Source: Pegoplata infirma (Eukaryota; Arthropoda; Insecta; Diptera; Anthomyiidae). Taken from it: a stretch of DNA of 64,000 nt. A program made the position numbers and the translations under genes. The notes beneath the pieces were generated by a model. That model saw only the letters and a list, made by a program, of their open reading frames with translations. It searched no databases and was not told where the DNA came from. Each line of letters opens with the position of its first letter. The stretch's first letter is position 1. Positions 11,264-22,930 of this stretch are shown one piece after another. The DNA lies in contig OY992536.1 in NCBI GenBank assembly GCA_963921195.1, forward strand, positions 327,067,038 to 327,131,037, given 5' to 3'.

Positions 11264-12376
11264 AGGCCGCTGCACAGTGCCACATTTGGCCAATCTAGGA
11301 CGACAAAAATCCAATTCTATTCTATATATATTGACTGGAAGTTCGGTATAAATATTCATTTTGACTTTAAAAACAACATTATGAAAAATATGGGAGGCCA
11401 GTTAACGGCCACGCCCACTTTTTTAAAAATTTTTAATTTTGGTTGTAATTTCTTTAAACTTGGTATATATACTCTGAAGGACTGTAGAAATAATATCACA
11501 AAAAAAGGGGCGGTCAGACAACTTCCACGCCCACTTTTTTAAAAATATGTTTAAAAAATATGTAAAAACAAGGTTTACATATCGCCCCACTGTAGTCGGC
11601 GTCGCAGACGTTCGCAAAAGTTAGCCGTTGAAATAAGTACTATGGATATTGGTCAATATGTCTGAAAAAGTCCGGCGACCAATAGAGACCAAACACAAAA
11701 GTTCTATTCCATCAAAAAAAAAAAAATATATAATTTTCTTTTCAAAAATTTTTATTATGTAAAAAATTTAATAAAAAATAGAAAAAAATGTTTAAAAAAA
11801 GAAGAAAAGATATGACTTAAAGCCTTTAAATATCCTTTAAAATTACCAAAAAAGAGTGTATAAATATCTTTTTTTGTTAAAAAGTTACAACAGTTTAAAA
11901 TCGACATAATGCGAAATAATGAACACTACTTTTAGGATTTTACAAGATACAACTTTATGCACCCACATCTTAATAACAATTAGAATTATAGTTATTATAT
12001 GAGTATTTCCGTGTTATTAGGAATGTTTTATAATACATACGAACAAATCATAAAAATCGGGGAACTTTTTTTTTTTGATTTTTGTCGTGCTAGATTGGCC
12101 AAATGTGGCACTGTGCGCTGTTCTAAAAAAGTAATTCGCAAAAAAAAATGAGAAAATGAAAATTTCACATCCGAATATTTTTATTCGTTTTGTTTCACAT
12201 AAAAAAATTTTGGTGAAAGTTAAACGAATGTACTGTTTTCGTTATAATTTTAAGCTTTTAGTTATTCGATTTCAATCTCGAATGAATACGTGAAAAATAT
12301 TACACCAAATTCGATTTCATATGATTCGGAAAAATTCATGTGAATTGAAAAGTTGTGAAAGACAGAACACAGGCCT
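11264..12376. mobile_element. AGGCC-type MITE, left-arm copy (interrupted)
   Basis: The ends are AGGCC on the left and GGCCT on the right, with TAATGTT directly on each side (11257-11263 and 12377-12383). With the insert at 11273-12115 removed, the ends read AGGCCGCTGTTC and GAACACAGGCCT. An uninterrupted relative of 289 bp lies at 49708-49996. The 7-8 bp duplication would suit hAT, but the termini do not fit YARNG well, so the class stays open. Confidence 0.8.
11273..12115. mobile_element. Transib-like element with RSS-like ends
   Basis: The 843-bp element has 39-bp terminal inverted repeats that differ at one position. Each end is the heptamer CACAGTG, a 23-nt spacer, and ACAAAAATC, which is one base from the V(D)J nonamer ACAAAAACC. 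CGCTG flanks both sides (11268-11272 and 12116-12120), a perfect 5-bp GC-rich duplication as known for Transib. The uninterrupted MITE at 49708 supports the pre-insertion sequence. Inside are repeated CCACGCCCAC blocks and no transposase frame, so it is non-autonomous. A left-truncated second copy ends at 15248 because of a tandem duplication. Confidence 0.88.
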
Positions 12377-12716
12377 TAATGTTATTTTGAGCTTGAAATA
12401 GTGTTAGGATGTCTTTAATAGAATTTTATGGGGAATTTTTTTCTAGAATATATTAACACTCTATCTTCCGTATTTATTGGTCATTTAAGTACTTTTTTTT
12501 TTTAAATGGCTCAAAAGTCTACTAACTCTTGCGTTTAAAGGGTTAAAATGTTCTACGAATATGTTCTGTATCAAATTTCACTAAGGGTCACTAAAGGCAG
12601 AAACTTCGACTGGCATAAGGAAAATGCAATAAAAATGTAAATTGTAAAGTATCATTTATATTTTCATATTATTTTTTATATTTGGAAGAAACCGTATACA
12701 ATTGTGCCCAGCAAAA

Positions 12717-13439
12717 CTTAGATTACCAAATAAGGTATAAAATAAGGTATAGGATCTCTTATTTTATACATTGCAGCATTGATGATTTTAACAGGCGATG
12801 AGACTCAAAGTAATGCATCCACATTATCACAAAGAATACCAGTAAGGTATAAAATAAGTCATAAATTTATAACGAAGAATACGAGTAAGATGTAAAATAT
12901 ATGATATTTTATAGGTTACGAGAAATGAAATAATATAACATACCAGAAGATAATATATAAGGTGTTACGAGTAGCGAAAATGTAATTTTGTATTAAATTT
13001 ACTCACGTGATTGTAAGTGAGTGTAAGTAGATAAGATATGCTCGTGAGTGTGTGTCGTTAGAAATTTCCTGTCGTGAGCTCATCTCTAGTTTAAACTTAT
13101 GCATTTTCTTATAAAATAATTATTTTTTATGTTATTGTAATGCATTATGCATCCAATTATAAATAATTCATTATTTCAAACTTTCAAATAATACATAATG
13201 TAACCAAATATAAGTCATCCATGATTTAATGTTTAGAAATAATAAATATGAAATAAATTTTTTCCAATAATCATGCATTACGTAGCAAATTATTAGTAAT
13301 GCATTATTTTTCAATTGAAAATAATACGTTGTGGAACAAATGTTTGGTAAGACATCATAAAATAATGCTACAAATAAGGTATATACATTACCTGGTAATG
13401 TGTTACATAATCACTACCCATTACCAAAGTTTTGCTGGG
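12717..13439. mobile_element. CCCAGCAAAACTT element, present only in unit A
   Basis: The ends are CCCAGCAAAACTT and its complement. Unit B of the tandem duplication (around 15835-15845) has the uninterrupted sequence, so the borders are set by direct comparison; at most TG is duplicated. Inside are short repeats of AATAAGGTATAA and TAATGCATTA and a GTGAGTGTAAG block at about 13010-13080. No protein is visible and the superfamily is not identified. Related single ends occur near 48542 and 57627. Confidence 0.85.
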
Positions 13440-13914
13440 TGACTAACAAATATAGGAATAAATATACAAAAATTAATGATACTTTACAAATAACCTTTTT
13501 TTGCATTTTTCTTATGCTTTTCAAACTTTTTGATTTTAGTAACCCCTAGTAAAATTTGATGCTGAAAATAATCGTAGAACAATTTAATCCTTTAAACGCA
13601 TGTCTTACAAGGAAGGTCTTTCACAGGGCACCCACCGATTGTCCTGAAACTTGCATATGGGAAAGAGGGGAGCAAAATAGGAGTCACTTGTTTTTTTTAT
13701 AGCTTTCCAATCTCACATTTAGCTGGTCAAAGGGGAGGGGGAAAACGGGATTTTTTTCCCCATTTCTTCAAAAGAAACTATATGAACATTTTATACAGAT
13801 CGAAAGGTTTTTTGAAGACCTATCCTATGGTGCATCAATCGTGTTCAATTTTGGCTTCGTTAAGTTCGTTATTGTCAAAAATGTGTAATCGTTGGGGTAG
13901 TTTATATGGAGATG

Positions 13915-14440
13915 TACACTCAAAAAAACCTTGTAAAATTACAAGAAAAACTTGTAACTTTTTTTGTTTGCTACCTCCTATTTGACAAAAATTCCTAGTA
14001 ATTTTACAAGACTTTTACCAATAATTTTTTAATTTTACAAGGTTTTTACAAATAAAATTGTAAATTTAAAAATTTTTTGACACGATAAAATTTACAAAGA
14101 GGTTTCGTAATTTTACAAGATTTTTTGCTACCTCCTATTTTATGAGAATTCTTAGTAATTTTACAAGCTTTTTACCAATAATTATGTAGTTTTACAAGCT
14201 TTTTACCAATAAAATTGTAAATTTACAGTTTTTTGGCGCAATTAAAATTACAAGGAATTTTCGTGAATTTACTAGATTTTTTTTTGTAAAATTATCTGGA
14301 AATCTGTAAAATTACAAAAAAAAATTTTAAATTACAAAGAAAAATGTAAATTTCGATTTGTTAAAAAACAGTTTTCCGTCAAATATTGGTAAAATGGAAT
14401 TACGAGACTTTTCCTAGTAATTTGACAAAGTTTTTTTTAT
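13915..14440. mobile_element. CACTCA element in unit A, right end lost
   Basis: It begins TACACTCAAAAAAACCTTG and contains many short self-complementary units such as TTGTAAAATTACAAG, ending near TTTGACAAAG and a T run. The expected right terminus TTTTGAGTGTA is replaced by the (TA)n junction of the tandem duplication. Confidence 0.8.
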
Positions 14441-14445
14441 ATATA

Positions 14446-16852
14446 TATATATATATTGACTGGAAGTTCGGTATAAATATTCGTTTTGACTTCAAAAACA
14501 ACATTATGAAAAATATGGGAGGCCAGTTAATGGCCACGCCCACTTTTTTAAAAAATTTTAATTTTGGTTGTAAGGACTGTAGAAATAAAAATTTTTAATT
14601 TTGGTTGTAAGGACTGTAGAAATAATATCACAAAAAAAGGGGGCGGTCAGACAACTACCACGCCCACTTTTTTAAAAATATGTTTAAAAAATATGTAAAA
14701 ACAAGGTTTACATATCGCCCTACTGTAGTCGGCGTCGCAGACGGTCGCAAAAGTTAGCCGTTGAAATAAGTACTATGGATATTGGTCAATATGTCTGAAA
14801 AAGTCCGGCGACCAATAGAGACCAAACACAAAAGTTCTATTCCATCAAAAAAAAATAAATATATAATTTTCTTTTCAAAAATTTTTATTATGTAAAAAAT
14901 TTAATAAAAAATAGAAAAAAATTTTTAAAAAAAGAAGAAAAGATATGACTTAAAGCCTTTAAATATCCTTTAAAATTAGCAAAAAAGAGTGTATAAATAT
15001 CTTTTTTTGTTAAAAAGTTACAACAGTTTAAAATCGACTTAATGCGAAATAATGAACACTACTTTTAGGATTTTACAAGATGCAACTTTATGCACCCACA
15101 TCTTAATAACAATTAGAATTATAGTTCTTATATGAGTATTTCCGTGTTATTAGGAATGTTTTATAATACATACGAACAAATCATAAAAATCGGGGAACTT
15201 TTTTTTTTTGATTTTTGTCGTGCTAGATTGGCCAAATGTGGCACTGTGCGCTGTTCTAAAAAAGTAATTCACAAAAAAAAATGTGAAAATGAAAATTTCA
15301 CATCCGAATATTTTTATTCGTTTTGTTTCACATAAAAAAATTTTGGTGAAAGTTAAACGAATGTACTGTTTTCGTTATAATTTTAAGCTTTTAGTTATTC
15401 GATTTCAATCTCGAATGAATACGTGAAAAATATTACACCAAATTCGATTTCATGTGATTCGGAAAAATTCATGTGAATTGAAAAGTTGTGAAAGACAGAA
15501 CACAGGCCTTAATGTTATTTTGAGCTTGAAATAGTGTTAGGATGTCTTTAATAGAATTTTATGGGGAATTTTTTTCTAGAATATATTAACACTCTATCTT
15601 CCGTATTTATTGGTCATTTAAGTACTTTTTTTTTTTTTTTTAAATGGCTCAAAAGTCTACTAACTCTTGCGTTTAAAGGGTTAAAATGTTCTACGAATAT
15701 GTTCTGTATCAAATTTCACTAAGGGTCACTAAAGGCAGAAACTGCGACTGGCATAAGGAAAATGCAATAAAAATGTAAATTGTAAAGTATCATTTATATT
15801 TTCATATTATTTTTTATATTTGGAAGAAACCGTATACAATTTTGACTAACAAATATAGGAATAAATATACAAAAATTAATGATACTTTACAAATAACCCT
15901 TGTTTTGCATTTTTCTTATGCTGTTCAAACTTTTTGATTTTAGTAACCCCTAGTAAAATTTGATGCTGAAAATAATCGTAGAACAATTTAATCCTTTAAA
16001 CGCATGTCTTACAAGGAAGGTCTTTCACAGGGCACCCACCGATTGTCCTGAAACTTGCATATGGGAAAGAGGGGAGCAAAATAGGAGTCACTTGTTTTTT
16101 TTATAGCTTCCCAATCTCACATTTAGCTGGTCAAAGGGGAGGGGGAAAACGGGATTTTTTTCCCCATTTCTTCAAAAGAAACTATATGAACATTTTATAC
16201 AGATCGAAAGGTTTTTTGAAGACCTATCCTATGGTGCATCAATCGTGTTCAATTTTGGCTTCGTTAAGTTCGTTATTGTCAAAAATGTGTAATCGTTGGG
16301 GTAGTTTATATGGAGATGTACACTCAAAAAAAACCTTGTAAAATTACAAGAAAAACTTGTAACTTTTTTTTGTTTGCTACCTCCTATTTGACAAAAATTC
16401 CTAGTAATTTTACAAGATTTTTACCAATATTTTTTTAATTTTACAAGGTTTTTACAAATAAAATTGTAAATTTAAAAATTTTTTGACACGATAAAATTTA
16501 CAAAGAGGTTTCGTAATTTTACAATATTTTTTGCTACCTCCTATTTTACGAGAATTCTTAGTAATTTTACAAGCTTTTTACCAATAATTATGTAATTTTA
16601 CAAGCTTTTTACCAATAAAATTGTAAATTTACAGTTTTTTGGCGCAATTAAAATTACAAGGAATTTTCGTGAATTTACTAGATTTTTTTTTTGTAAAATT
16701 ATCTGGAAATCTGTAAAATTACAAAAAAAAATTTAAAATTACAAAGAAAAATGTAAATTTCGATTTGTTAAAAAACAAGGAAAACTGTCAAATATTGGTA
16801 AAATGGAATTACGAGACTTTTCCTAGTAATTTGACAAAGTTTTTTTTTTTTT
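14446..16852 (+). repeat. Tandem duplication, unit B
   Basis: This is a direct copy of 11324-14440 without the 12717-13439 insertion. It holds the right end of the Transib-like element (CACTGTG ending 15248, followed by CGCTG) but no left end, because the unit starts inside that element. A 40-bp block with TTTTAATTTTGGTTGTAAGG is doubled near 14558-14625. The order of events is therefore: Transib-like insertion, then duplication, then the CCCAGC insertion into unit A. Confidence 0.9.
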
Positions 16853-16858
16853 TTTGTA
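16319..16858. mobile_element. CACTCA element in unit B, degraded right end
   Basis: It starts TACACTCAAAAAAAACCTTG and repeats the structure of the copy at 13915. The right end has drifted to a T run followed by GTA, without the usual GAGTGTA. Host CAAGG-element sequence resumes at about 16859 with GCACGACCGCC. The 112-codon frame at 16765-17103 crosses this border and is not a gene. Confidence 0.75.
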
Positions 16859-17266
16859 TATACGCACGACCGCCAAAATCATATATAATAATCTCCATCA
16901 AAATTAAGCTGACCCGTATTTTTTCGTTTGACGAAATTCCTGCTAGTTCGGCTTTTATATGGATTTTCCCGAAAGCCCTTTTTTTTCATAAGGTGGCAAC
17001 CCTTTTTAAATTTGAGATTGGGCAGCTAAAAAAAAATGTACTCATATTTTTTTCCGCTCATTCCCATGTTAAAGTTTCAGGACAATCGGTGGGTGCCCTG
17101 TAAAAGACCTTCCTTGTAAGTAGGCTTTTGAGCCATTTCTTAAAAAAAATTACTTAAATGACCCATTAAAACGGGAGATAGAGGTTTAACGTACTCTAGA
17201 AAAAATTCCCCATAAAATTATATTGCAGACATCCAAACCCTATTTCAAGCTCAAAAGAACATTAAT

Positions 17267-18840
17267 GTCCAGTTTCTCTATTACGAATTTTCACTTTCGT
17301 TCGTCCAAATGACATAAGAAAATCAATTTGAGGTTCTGTATTGCGAATGTCATTTTAGTCGAACGAAAACGTAAAACTTGTAATTTTTCCTTATATTTTT
17401 CCGTTTCTACAACACGAATTGAAATGTCATAAACGCCAAAACCACTCGAATGAAAAATACCATTCGTTAAGGAGTTTTTTGTGTAATATTTAACAAAATA
17501 AGTGAAAAATGTGAATTTATAACAAAAATAAGTAATATTAATTTATAAAATTAAAAAATGTGAATGTTTTATAACTAAATGCTTTAAAAAAATGTATATT
17601 AAAACAAATCAGTGAAAAGAAGACGGATTTGACCAATATTAACAATTTAAAAGCCACGTGTCATCATACAAATTATTGTTTTCATTTGTTTTTTATTAAA
17701 ATTGTGTTAACTTTTTAGCTATAATAAATAAAAAAACTCTGATTTGATTATAATTGTGTTTTTTTTACACTCAAAATAATAACTCTGTAAAATACTCTGT
17801 AAAATGACTGTAATCTCAATTCAACAGATATTTTACAGAGTTTTCTGTCAAAATACAGATTTAAAGAGAATACTTTGTATTTTGTTGTGGCAAAAAAACA
17901 AAGAGTCATCTGTTATATTACTTTTTACTTCGTAATCTTATTTTTACAGATAATTAACAGAGTTTTCTGCTAAAATACAGACCTAAGCAAAATACTTCGT
18001 ATTTTTTTATAACCAAAAAAATTTTCTGTTTTGAGTAGTTTTTGTTACCAAACATCAAAATTTTATCTATATATTTTTATTTTTTGAAAAAAGTTTAAAT
18101 AGTAGCAAAAAAAGTTATCAAAAAAAATTTTTCAGAAATTTTATAAAAATTTTACAAAATAACATGCATTTAACTAAACTCTGTAAATTTACAGAGTTTT
18201 TTCTGTATTTTTTTGCATCAAATGTATTTTACAAATATGTGTAAATTTACATAGTTTTCTTTGCTAAATGGTGGTTTATTTAACCAATATTTTACTAGAA
18301 ACTCTGTAAATTAACAGTTTTTTTTTGTCCAAAGAATTTTACAGAGTTTAATAGTAAAATTACAGAGTTTTCTCTGTAAAAAAGCTTTCATATTTAACTA
18401 ATATTCTACTACAAACTCTGTAAATTAACAGTTTTTTTCTGTCAAAATCATTTTACAGAGTTTTTTAGTAAAATTACCAAGAAATGTTGTTAGCTGGAAA
18501 AGTATGGTGTACTCTGTTAAATTAGCAGAGTTTTTCTGTAATTTAACAGAGTTATTATTTTGAGTGTATAAACATGAAATTTGATCAGCTGTTTTCTTTA
18601 GCTGATGTGTTGATGTTGCCACTTCGTTTAGTTTAGATAATTTTTGTATGAAAAAAATAAACAAAAACTAAAAAAAAAACTTTGTGGCAATACTGTAATT
18701 TGACAAATGGTCAAGACAAACGTAACTAACGAAAAAAAATAACGTAATCAAACGAAAATGTTATGGAAACTAATATCATTACGAATTCGTACGGGTAGCG
18801 TTCGTTCGTGTATTGTTTCGTCCGTTTAACAGAAACACCA
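17267..18840. mobile_element. AGGCC-related MITE in the right arm (interrupted)
   Basis: The right foldback arm is broken at the position mirroring the MITE in the left arm: ACATTAATGT continues into CCAGTTTCTC, resembling the complement of the left-arm boundary. Inner sequence with TCGAACGAAAAC and AAAACG is similar in kind to that MITE. The ends are too diverged to give clean terminal repeats, so the assignment is an inference. It carries the CACTCA element at 17766-18568. Confidence 0.45.
17766..18568. mobile_element. CACTCA element with CTCTGTAAA repeats
   Basis: The terminal repeats share CACTCAAAATAATAACTCTG and its complement, with TA at both outer edges (17766-17767 and 18567-18568, followed by another TA). 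The interior is an array of short palindromic units around ACTCTGTAAATTTACAGAGT. A TA target suggests a Tc1/mariner-type source, but no transposase is present. The minus-strand frame at 18425-18664 reads through the repeats. Confidence 0.9.
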
Positions 18841-19023
18841 CATAAGACTCTTTTTCCGACTTTTTTTCCAAAGCCTTTAAAAACAAATAAAAATTCAGTG
18901 GGCTATAAAAAAGATTTGAGACGTTACAGAGCAAAACCATTTGGGGGTTTTACTACTACACATAAGTACTTTCAAATTGTCTTGGTTTGGTTGAGGCCCT
19001 AAATGGGCTGTTGCACTATGTTA

Positions 19024-19436
19024 TAGTAGTACCCGCTGAACACACAAATTACAAATGAAATTTTCGAATAACAAATAGAACATTCGAATTCTAAGTAGAA
19101 TATTCGAATTAATATAGATGTTTTCCAATTACATCTGTTAATAGTGTTGTTTTCAAGCAGGCCTTAAATATCCTAGATTAAACGAAGTGTGTTACGGAAT
19201 CAGGGCTTTTAAACAGATTCTAAAACATGAAAACAATACGTTTTTTATTCTATAATTCAAAATGCTGAAATATTTCACACAAAAAATTATTGTCTAAAAA
19301 TGTTCAATTAAATCTATTGATCAACAAAACTTAAATTAGTCAATCAATGTTTTGATTAAAATTTTTATTATTTTTTTAACTGTCGAATTACAAATTTTTA
19401 ACATACCAGATTTTTTTCGCTTTAATTTATTTGAAT
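19024..19436. other. Spacer with TTCGAAT and ATTGAT repeats
   Basis: The first part (19050-19140) has short TTCGAATATTC-like repeats. The part 19255-19436 is AT-rich with AATCAATG/ATTGATC motifs that resemble 21240-21460. No gene is seen. Confidence 0.4.
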
Positions 19437-19448
19437 AGATTAATTCAA

Positions 19449-19626
19449 GGCGCCCCAGTAGGCTAGTTGGTAGCGTGCTAGCCTATGAGTCTGGGGGTCG
19501 TGGGTTCGATTCCCACCAGAGGCCTTGGTATGATTCGCTACAACGAGACGAAAGTCATTGTTACCAGTTCTCGGTTAGGTAAAAATTAGTATGTAATTTG
19601 TAATTATATGGTAATTCTTAATAAAA
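19449..19626 (+). mobile_element. tRNA-derived SINE
   Basis: A 178-bp insert is flanked by the 12-bp direct repeat AGATTAATTCAA (19437-19448 and 19627-19638), as expected for LINE-driven insertion. The head resembles a tRNA: an A-box-like stretch TAGTTGGTAGCGTG, a consensus B box GGTTCGATTCC at 19503-19513, and a perfect five-pair T arm GTGGG/CCCAC. The acceptor stem does not close, so it is not a functional tRNA. The body has GATTCGCTACAACGA and the tail ends AATAAAA. A relative with the same body lies at 46958. Confidence 0.88.
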
Positions 19627-19736
19627 AGATTAATTCAAAAATATACAAAATAATGGGATTTTACTTTTTTTTATTGTTGGCAACATATTGGAAAGCAAAA
19701 GAGATGAATTTTTGATAATTTTGTCATACACTCACA

Positions 19737-21235
19737 AAATTATGTAAGTTACTACATGTCAGTTATTTGTATATTTTACAGTAGTAAGTTGTTTTCAACT
19801 ACAAAGTCAGTTGTTTTTGAATGAAAAATATCAAACAACTATTTCTGTGAGTTATTTTAAGTCCTTTTTTTGAACAACTAACAAAAAAGTATTTGTGATA
19901 TAGTAACAGTTATTTAAAGTAGTTAATTTTGTTTTTTTTTTATCTGAAAAATTTTCAAAGTTTTTTTTCCAAAAAATAAAAATAAATTTTTGTTTTTTAA
20001 ATTTTCACAACTTTTTTTTAAAAAAAAAAACTTGGAAAAAATTTTGTCTTCAATTTTTTTTCTGAAACATTTTTTGAAAAAAAAATATATATCGTGAACC
20101 TATATTCAAAATATGCCAACTCAAATTTGACGGAAATGAGTTTCCGATGGCAAATAGCTCCCCTATGTACTTAATACCTATCTGCCATAAAAATTTCAGA
20201 GCAAAAAAATAATTTGTTGTCGTTTTACATCCATTTTTGTTATTCTGCTAACTCAAAGTACATATTTTTTTTGGTGGAAATAAATGCCAACTCCCATTGT
20301 AAATTTCCAAAATTTTTTCAAAAAAATTTTTAAAAAATTAGACCACATATCTTATTGCATTTGCCATGCTAAACACGAATCTTGTAAAGATTTTGATATC
20401 TAATGACTGGTTCTCGAGATATTGCCATTTTAAAAATATCGGTAAATAGTGTTTGCAAAAAAAAAAATTGCTTATATTTATGTAACTTTCAAACTATTTA
20501 TCAGATTGAAACATTATGAATGGGGCAAATAAAGTCAATGATATAAGCTTTCAAAATAGCTTGTTTGGAGTGACCCTATTGCAATACAGCGTGAGTTACA
20601 GAGTGCCAAAGTTGACCACCCTGAGATTAAAAGGCTTTCGGAGCTAGTAACTTTTAAAAATATGCAAAGATTTTTAATTTTTTGTTCAGTTTTTGCAATT
20701 ACCGTACTAAGGATAACAAAAACCAAAAAAAAAAAAATTTTAAAAATTTTTCCAAAAAAAATGTATTTTTATTTTCCGACAAAATATGCCAACTCTAAAA
20801 AAATATTTGTTTTTTGATATAGTAATAAATGCCATCTCTGAAAAATATGCAAACAAGTGCAAAATATGAAAATTTTTGCATAGGTAAAAATTGTTTAGAA
20901 TATTTAAACCATCTTGTGGAAGGTACATTGTTTATTTTTGCAATAATACGCGAAATAACTAGTTTTTTAGCTCTCCTGAACAGTAAGCTTTTTCGAGTTG
21001 GCATTTATTGATTATTTTATATATATTGATTATTTTATTTTTACTACATTTTAATTGTTTTGACTACAAATGTAAGTAGTTTTTACTACATAAGTCAGTT
21101 GTTTTTTGTCAGTTAAAATAACTAACATTGTTAGTTGATTTAACTGAAAAAGTAGTTGACCCCAAAACAACTTACAAAGTAGTTATTTTAACTGACATTT
21201 TCAGTTGATTTTACTAACATCATTTTTTGAGTGTA
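19737..21235. mobile_element. Long CACTCA element with internal foldbacks
   Basis: The element runs from TACACTCACAAAATTATG to CATTTTTTGAGTGTA with TA at each outer edge. Near the ends it carries inverted repeats of ACTACATGTCAGTTATTT- and AAAACAACTTACAAAGTAG-like sequence. The core (about 20100-21010) has the motif GCCAACTC several times in both orientations and looks like a separate element inserted within it, although no clean boundary was found. The small frames at 20535-21011 are shadows of this core. Confidence 0.75.
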
Positions 21236-21239
21236 AGCT

Positions 21240-21920
21240 TACAATTTATTTGTAAAATCAATCATTTTTTTGATTGACTAAAAATTTATTAAATTTTTTA
21301 TCAAAATCAAAAAAATGTTTGATTGAAAAAATTTTCAATCAGTCACCTACAATTTGATGATTGGTATAACAATTTTTTTAATTGGAGAAATTTCAATCAA
21401 TAAATTGATTGAATTAGCGTTTTTGTTGAATGAAATTAGTTTCAAATTTTTTCTGTGTTTGTCAACCACTGTATAAATTTATGTATAATAGTTTTTTTTT
21501 ATTTTATATTATTTTCATTAATTTGTACTACTATTTTTTAGCTAAATACACAAAAATACTTAATAACTTAATTATAGTGTGATTAATAAAACTATTATGA
21601 ATAATATATAAATAATGTTTTGAATATTAAATATGTACATATTTATGTACTCGTTTTTATTAGATTCTAATTTAGAATTTTATTTACAATGCTTAGTATA
21701 TATTTACAGTAATGCACATATATATAGCAACAGCCAGAAAAGATACTTAAAAAACCAAAACCGACCGTAAATGGGTTCTCAGTGCAAACTTGGACTAACA
21801 ATAAGTTTAAAAATTACCTGATTTAATTCAGATTTAGTTAGGTAACCACAGTACACCTAAAACACCAATTCACATTATTGAAATAAAATATCTTTGTATT
21901 TAAGGAGATTTACTTATTAC
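21240..21920. other. AT-rich spacer
   Basis: Bases 21240-21460 carry repeated ATTGATT/AATCAATC motifs resembling 19255-19436, so the CACTCA element may sit inside an older AATCAAT-rich element. From 21470 to 21920 nothing is recognised. Confidence 0.4.
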
Positions 21921-22930
21921 TTACATTCCACACCAAATGTCCCGCTACAGAAAAACATGTGTCCCGTAAATTTCTGAATAGGTCGTTTGGATAGCCCTAT
22001 ATGAAACTAAGAAAATTGCGTTTTTGGTTTTTCAAATTTTCAAAAACTGGGCTTAGGAGGAGTGGTCAAATATTGGAAAAATGGTCAAATTTGTGGCGAG
22101 TTGCCTTGATTAAATATTTATCACATTAAAACGGAATGCACCACAAACAATGTCAAAAAATTTACATTCTTTTATAGTTTTGTATGGGCTATCGATAAAA
22201 TTTTTTTTTTTTTTGGAAAATTTTCAGCACCCGTTCTGAAATTTTCCATTTTTTAAAAAAGTCAATTTATCAAAAATCCGGCCACTTTTTTTTCTTGTTT
22301 ATTTTTTTTTTTAAAGTTTAGATGTTTGTCCATCCACACAAAAAAAAATCAGAAACACGTTCTTCGTCTTTTTCGAGAAAATCGCATTTGAATTTTAAAT
22401 TTCATAACAATTTTGTAATTTGCTTGTATTTTCTTGTTTTATTGTTTCGAATGAGTATTATTAATTGCATAAACATTACTCATACGCTCTGTTGAAACAA
22501 GAAAATACAAGCAAATTACAAAATTGTTGAGAAATTTAAAATTCAAATGCGATTTTCTCAAAAAAAACGAAAAAAGTGTTTTTGAATTTTTTTGTGTGGA
22601 TGGACAAACATCTAAATTTAAAAAAAAAAATTAAAAAAGAAAAAAAAGTGGCCGGATTTTTGATCAATTGACTTTTTTAAAAAATGGAAAATTTCAGAAC
22701 GGGTTCTGAAAATTTTACAAAAAAAAAAAAAAAAAATTATCGATAGCCCATACAAAACTATATAAGAATGTAAATTTTTTGACATTGTTTGTGGTGCATT
22801 CCGTTTTAATGTGATAAATATTTATCACATTATCACAATCGCCACAAATTTGACCATTTTTCCAATATTTGACCACGCCTCCTAAGCCCAGTTATTGAAA
22901 AATTGAAAAACCAAAAACGCAATTTTCTAA

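Larger units (their letters stand above)
11324..14440 (+). repeat. Tandem duplication, unit A
   Basis: This segment is repeated in direct orientation at 14446-16852 with high identity across several unrelated elements: the Transib-like interior and right end, the MITE right part, foldback-arm sequence, the start of a CAAGG element and most of a CACTCA element. The junction lies in a short (TA)n run at about 14439-14456. Unit A differs from unit B mainly by the 723-bp insertion at 12717-13439 and by a small rearrangement near 14570-14620 in unit B. Confidence 0.9.
13618..17116. mobile_element. CAAGG-family element, copy 2 (expanded)
   Basis: The left end CAAGGAAGGTCTTTCACAGG and right end CCTTCCTTG pair over about 45 bp with the CACCCACCGATTGTCC block next to them. 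The flanks are TTA on the left and TAA on the right, so the duplication is TA or a changed TAA. The element carries a CACTCA element and was partly copied by the tandem duplication, so the same left end appears again at about 16019. Interior blocks such as AAGGTGGCAACCC are shared, inverted, with the copy at 35324-36051. Confidence 0.75.
11074..19020. mobile_element. 7.9-kb PIF/Harbinger-like foldback with nested inserts
   Basis: The left end CACTGTGAAACA and right end TGTTGCACTATG belong to the same family as the foldback at 1805. TTA lies on both sides (11071-11073 and 19021-19023). The arms share CTCAACCAAACCAAGACA, AAAACCCCCAA and GTAACGTCTCAAA. Further in, the segments 12377-12710, 13440-13610, 15510-16010 and 17120-17260 are pieces of the arms. 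The rest is younger insertions and one tandem duplication (see nested entries). No complete protein is encoded. Confidence 0.8.

Noticed and set aside
19455..19530. Functional tRNA gene
   Set aside because: The T arm and B box are good, but the acceptor and anticodon stems do not pair properly, and the unit lies within a target-site duplication of SINE type.
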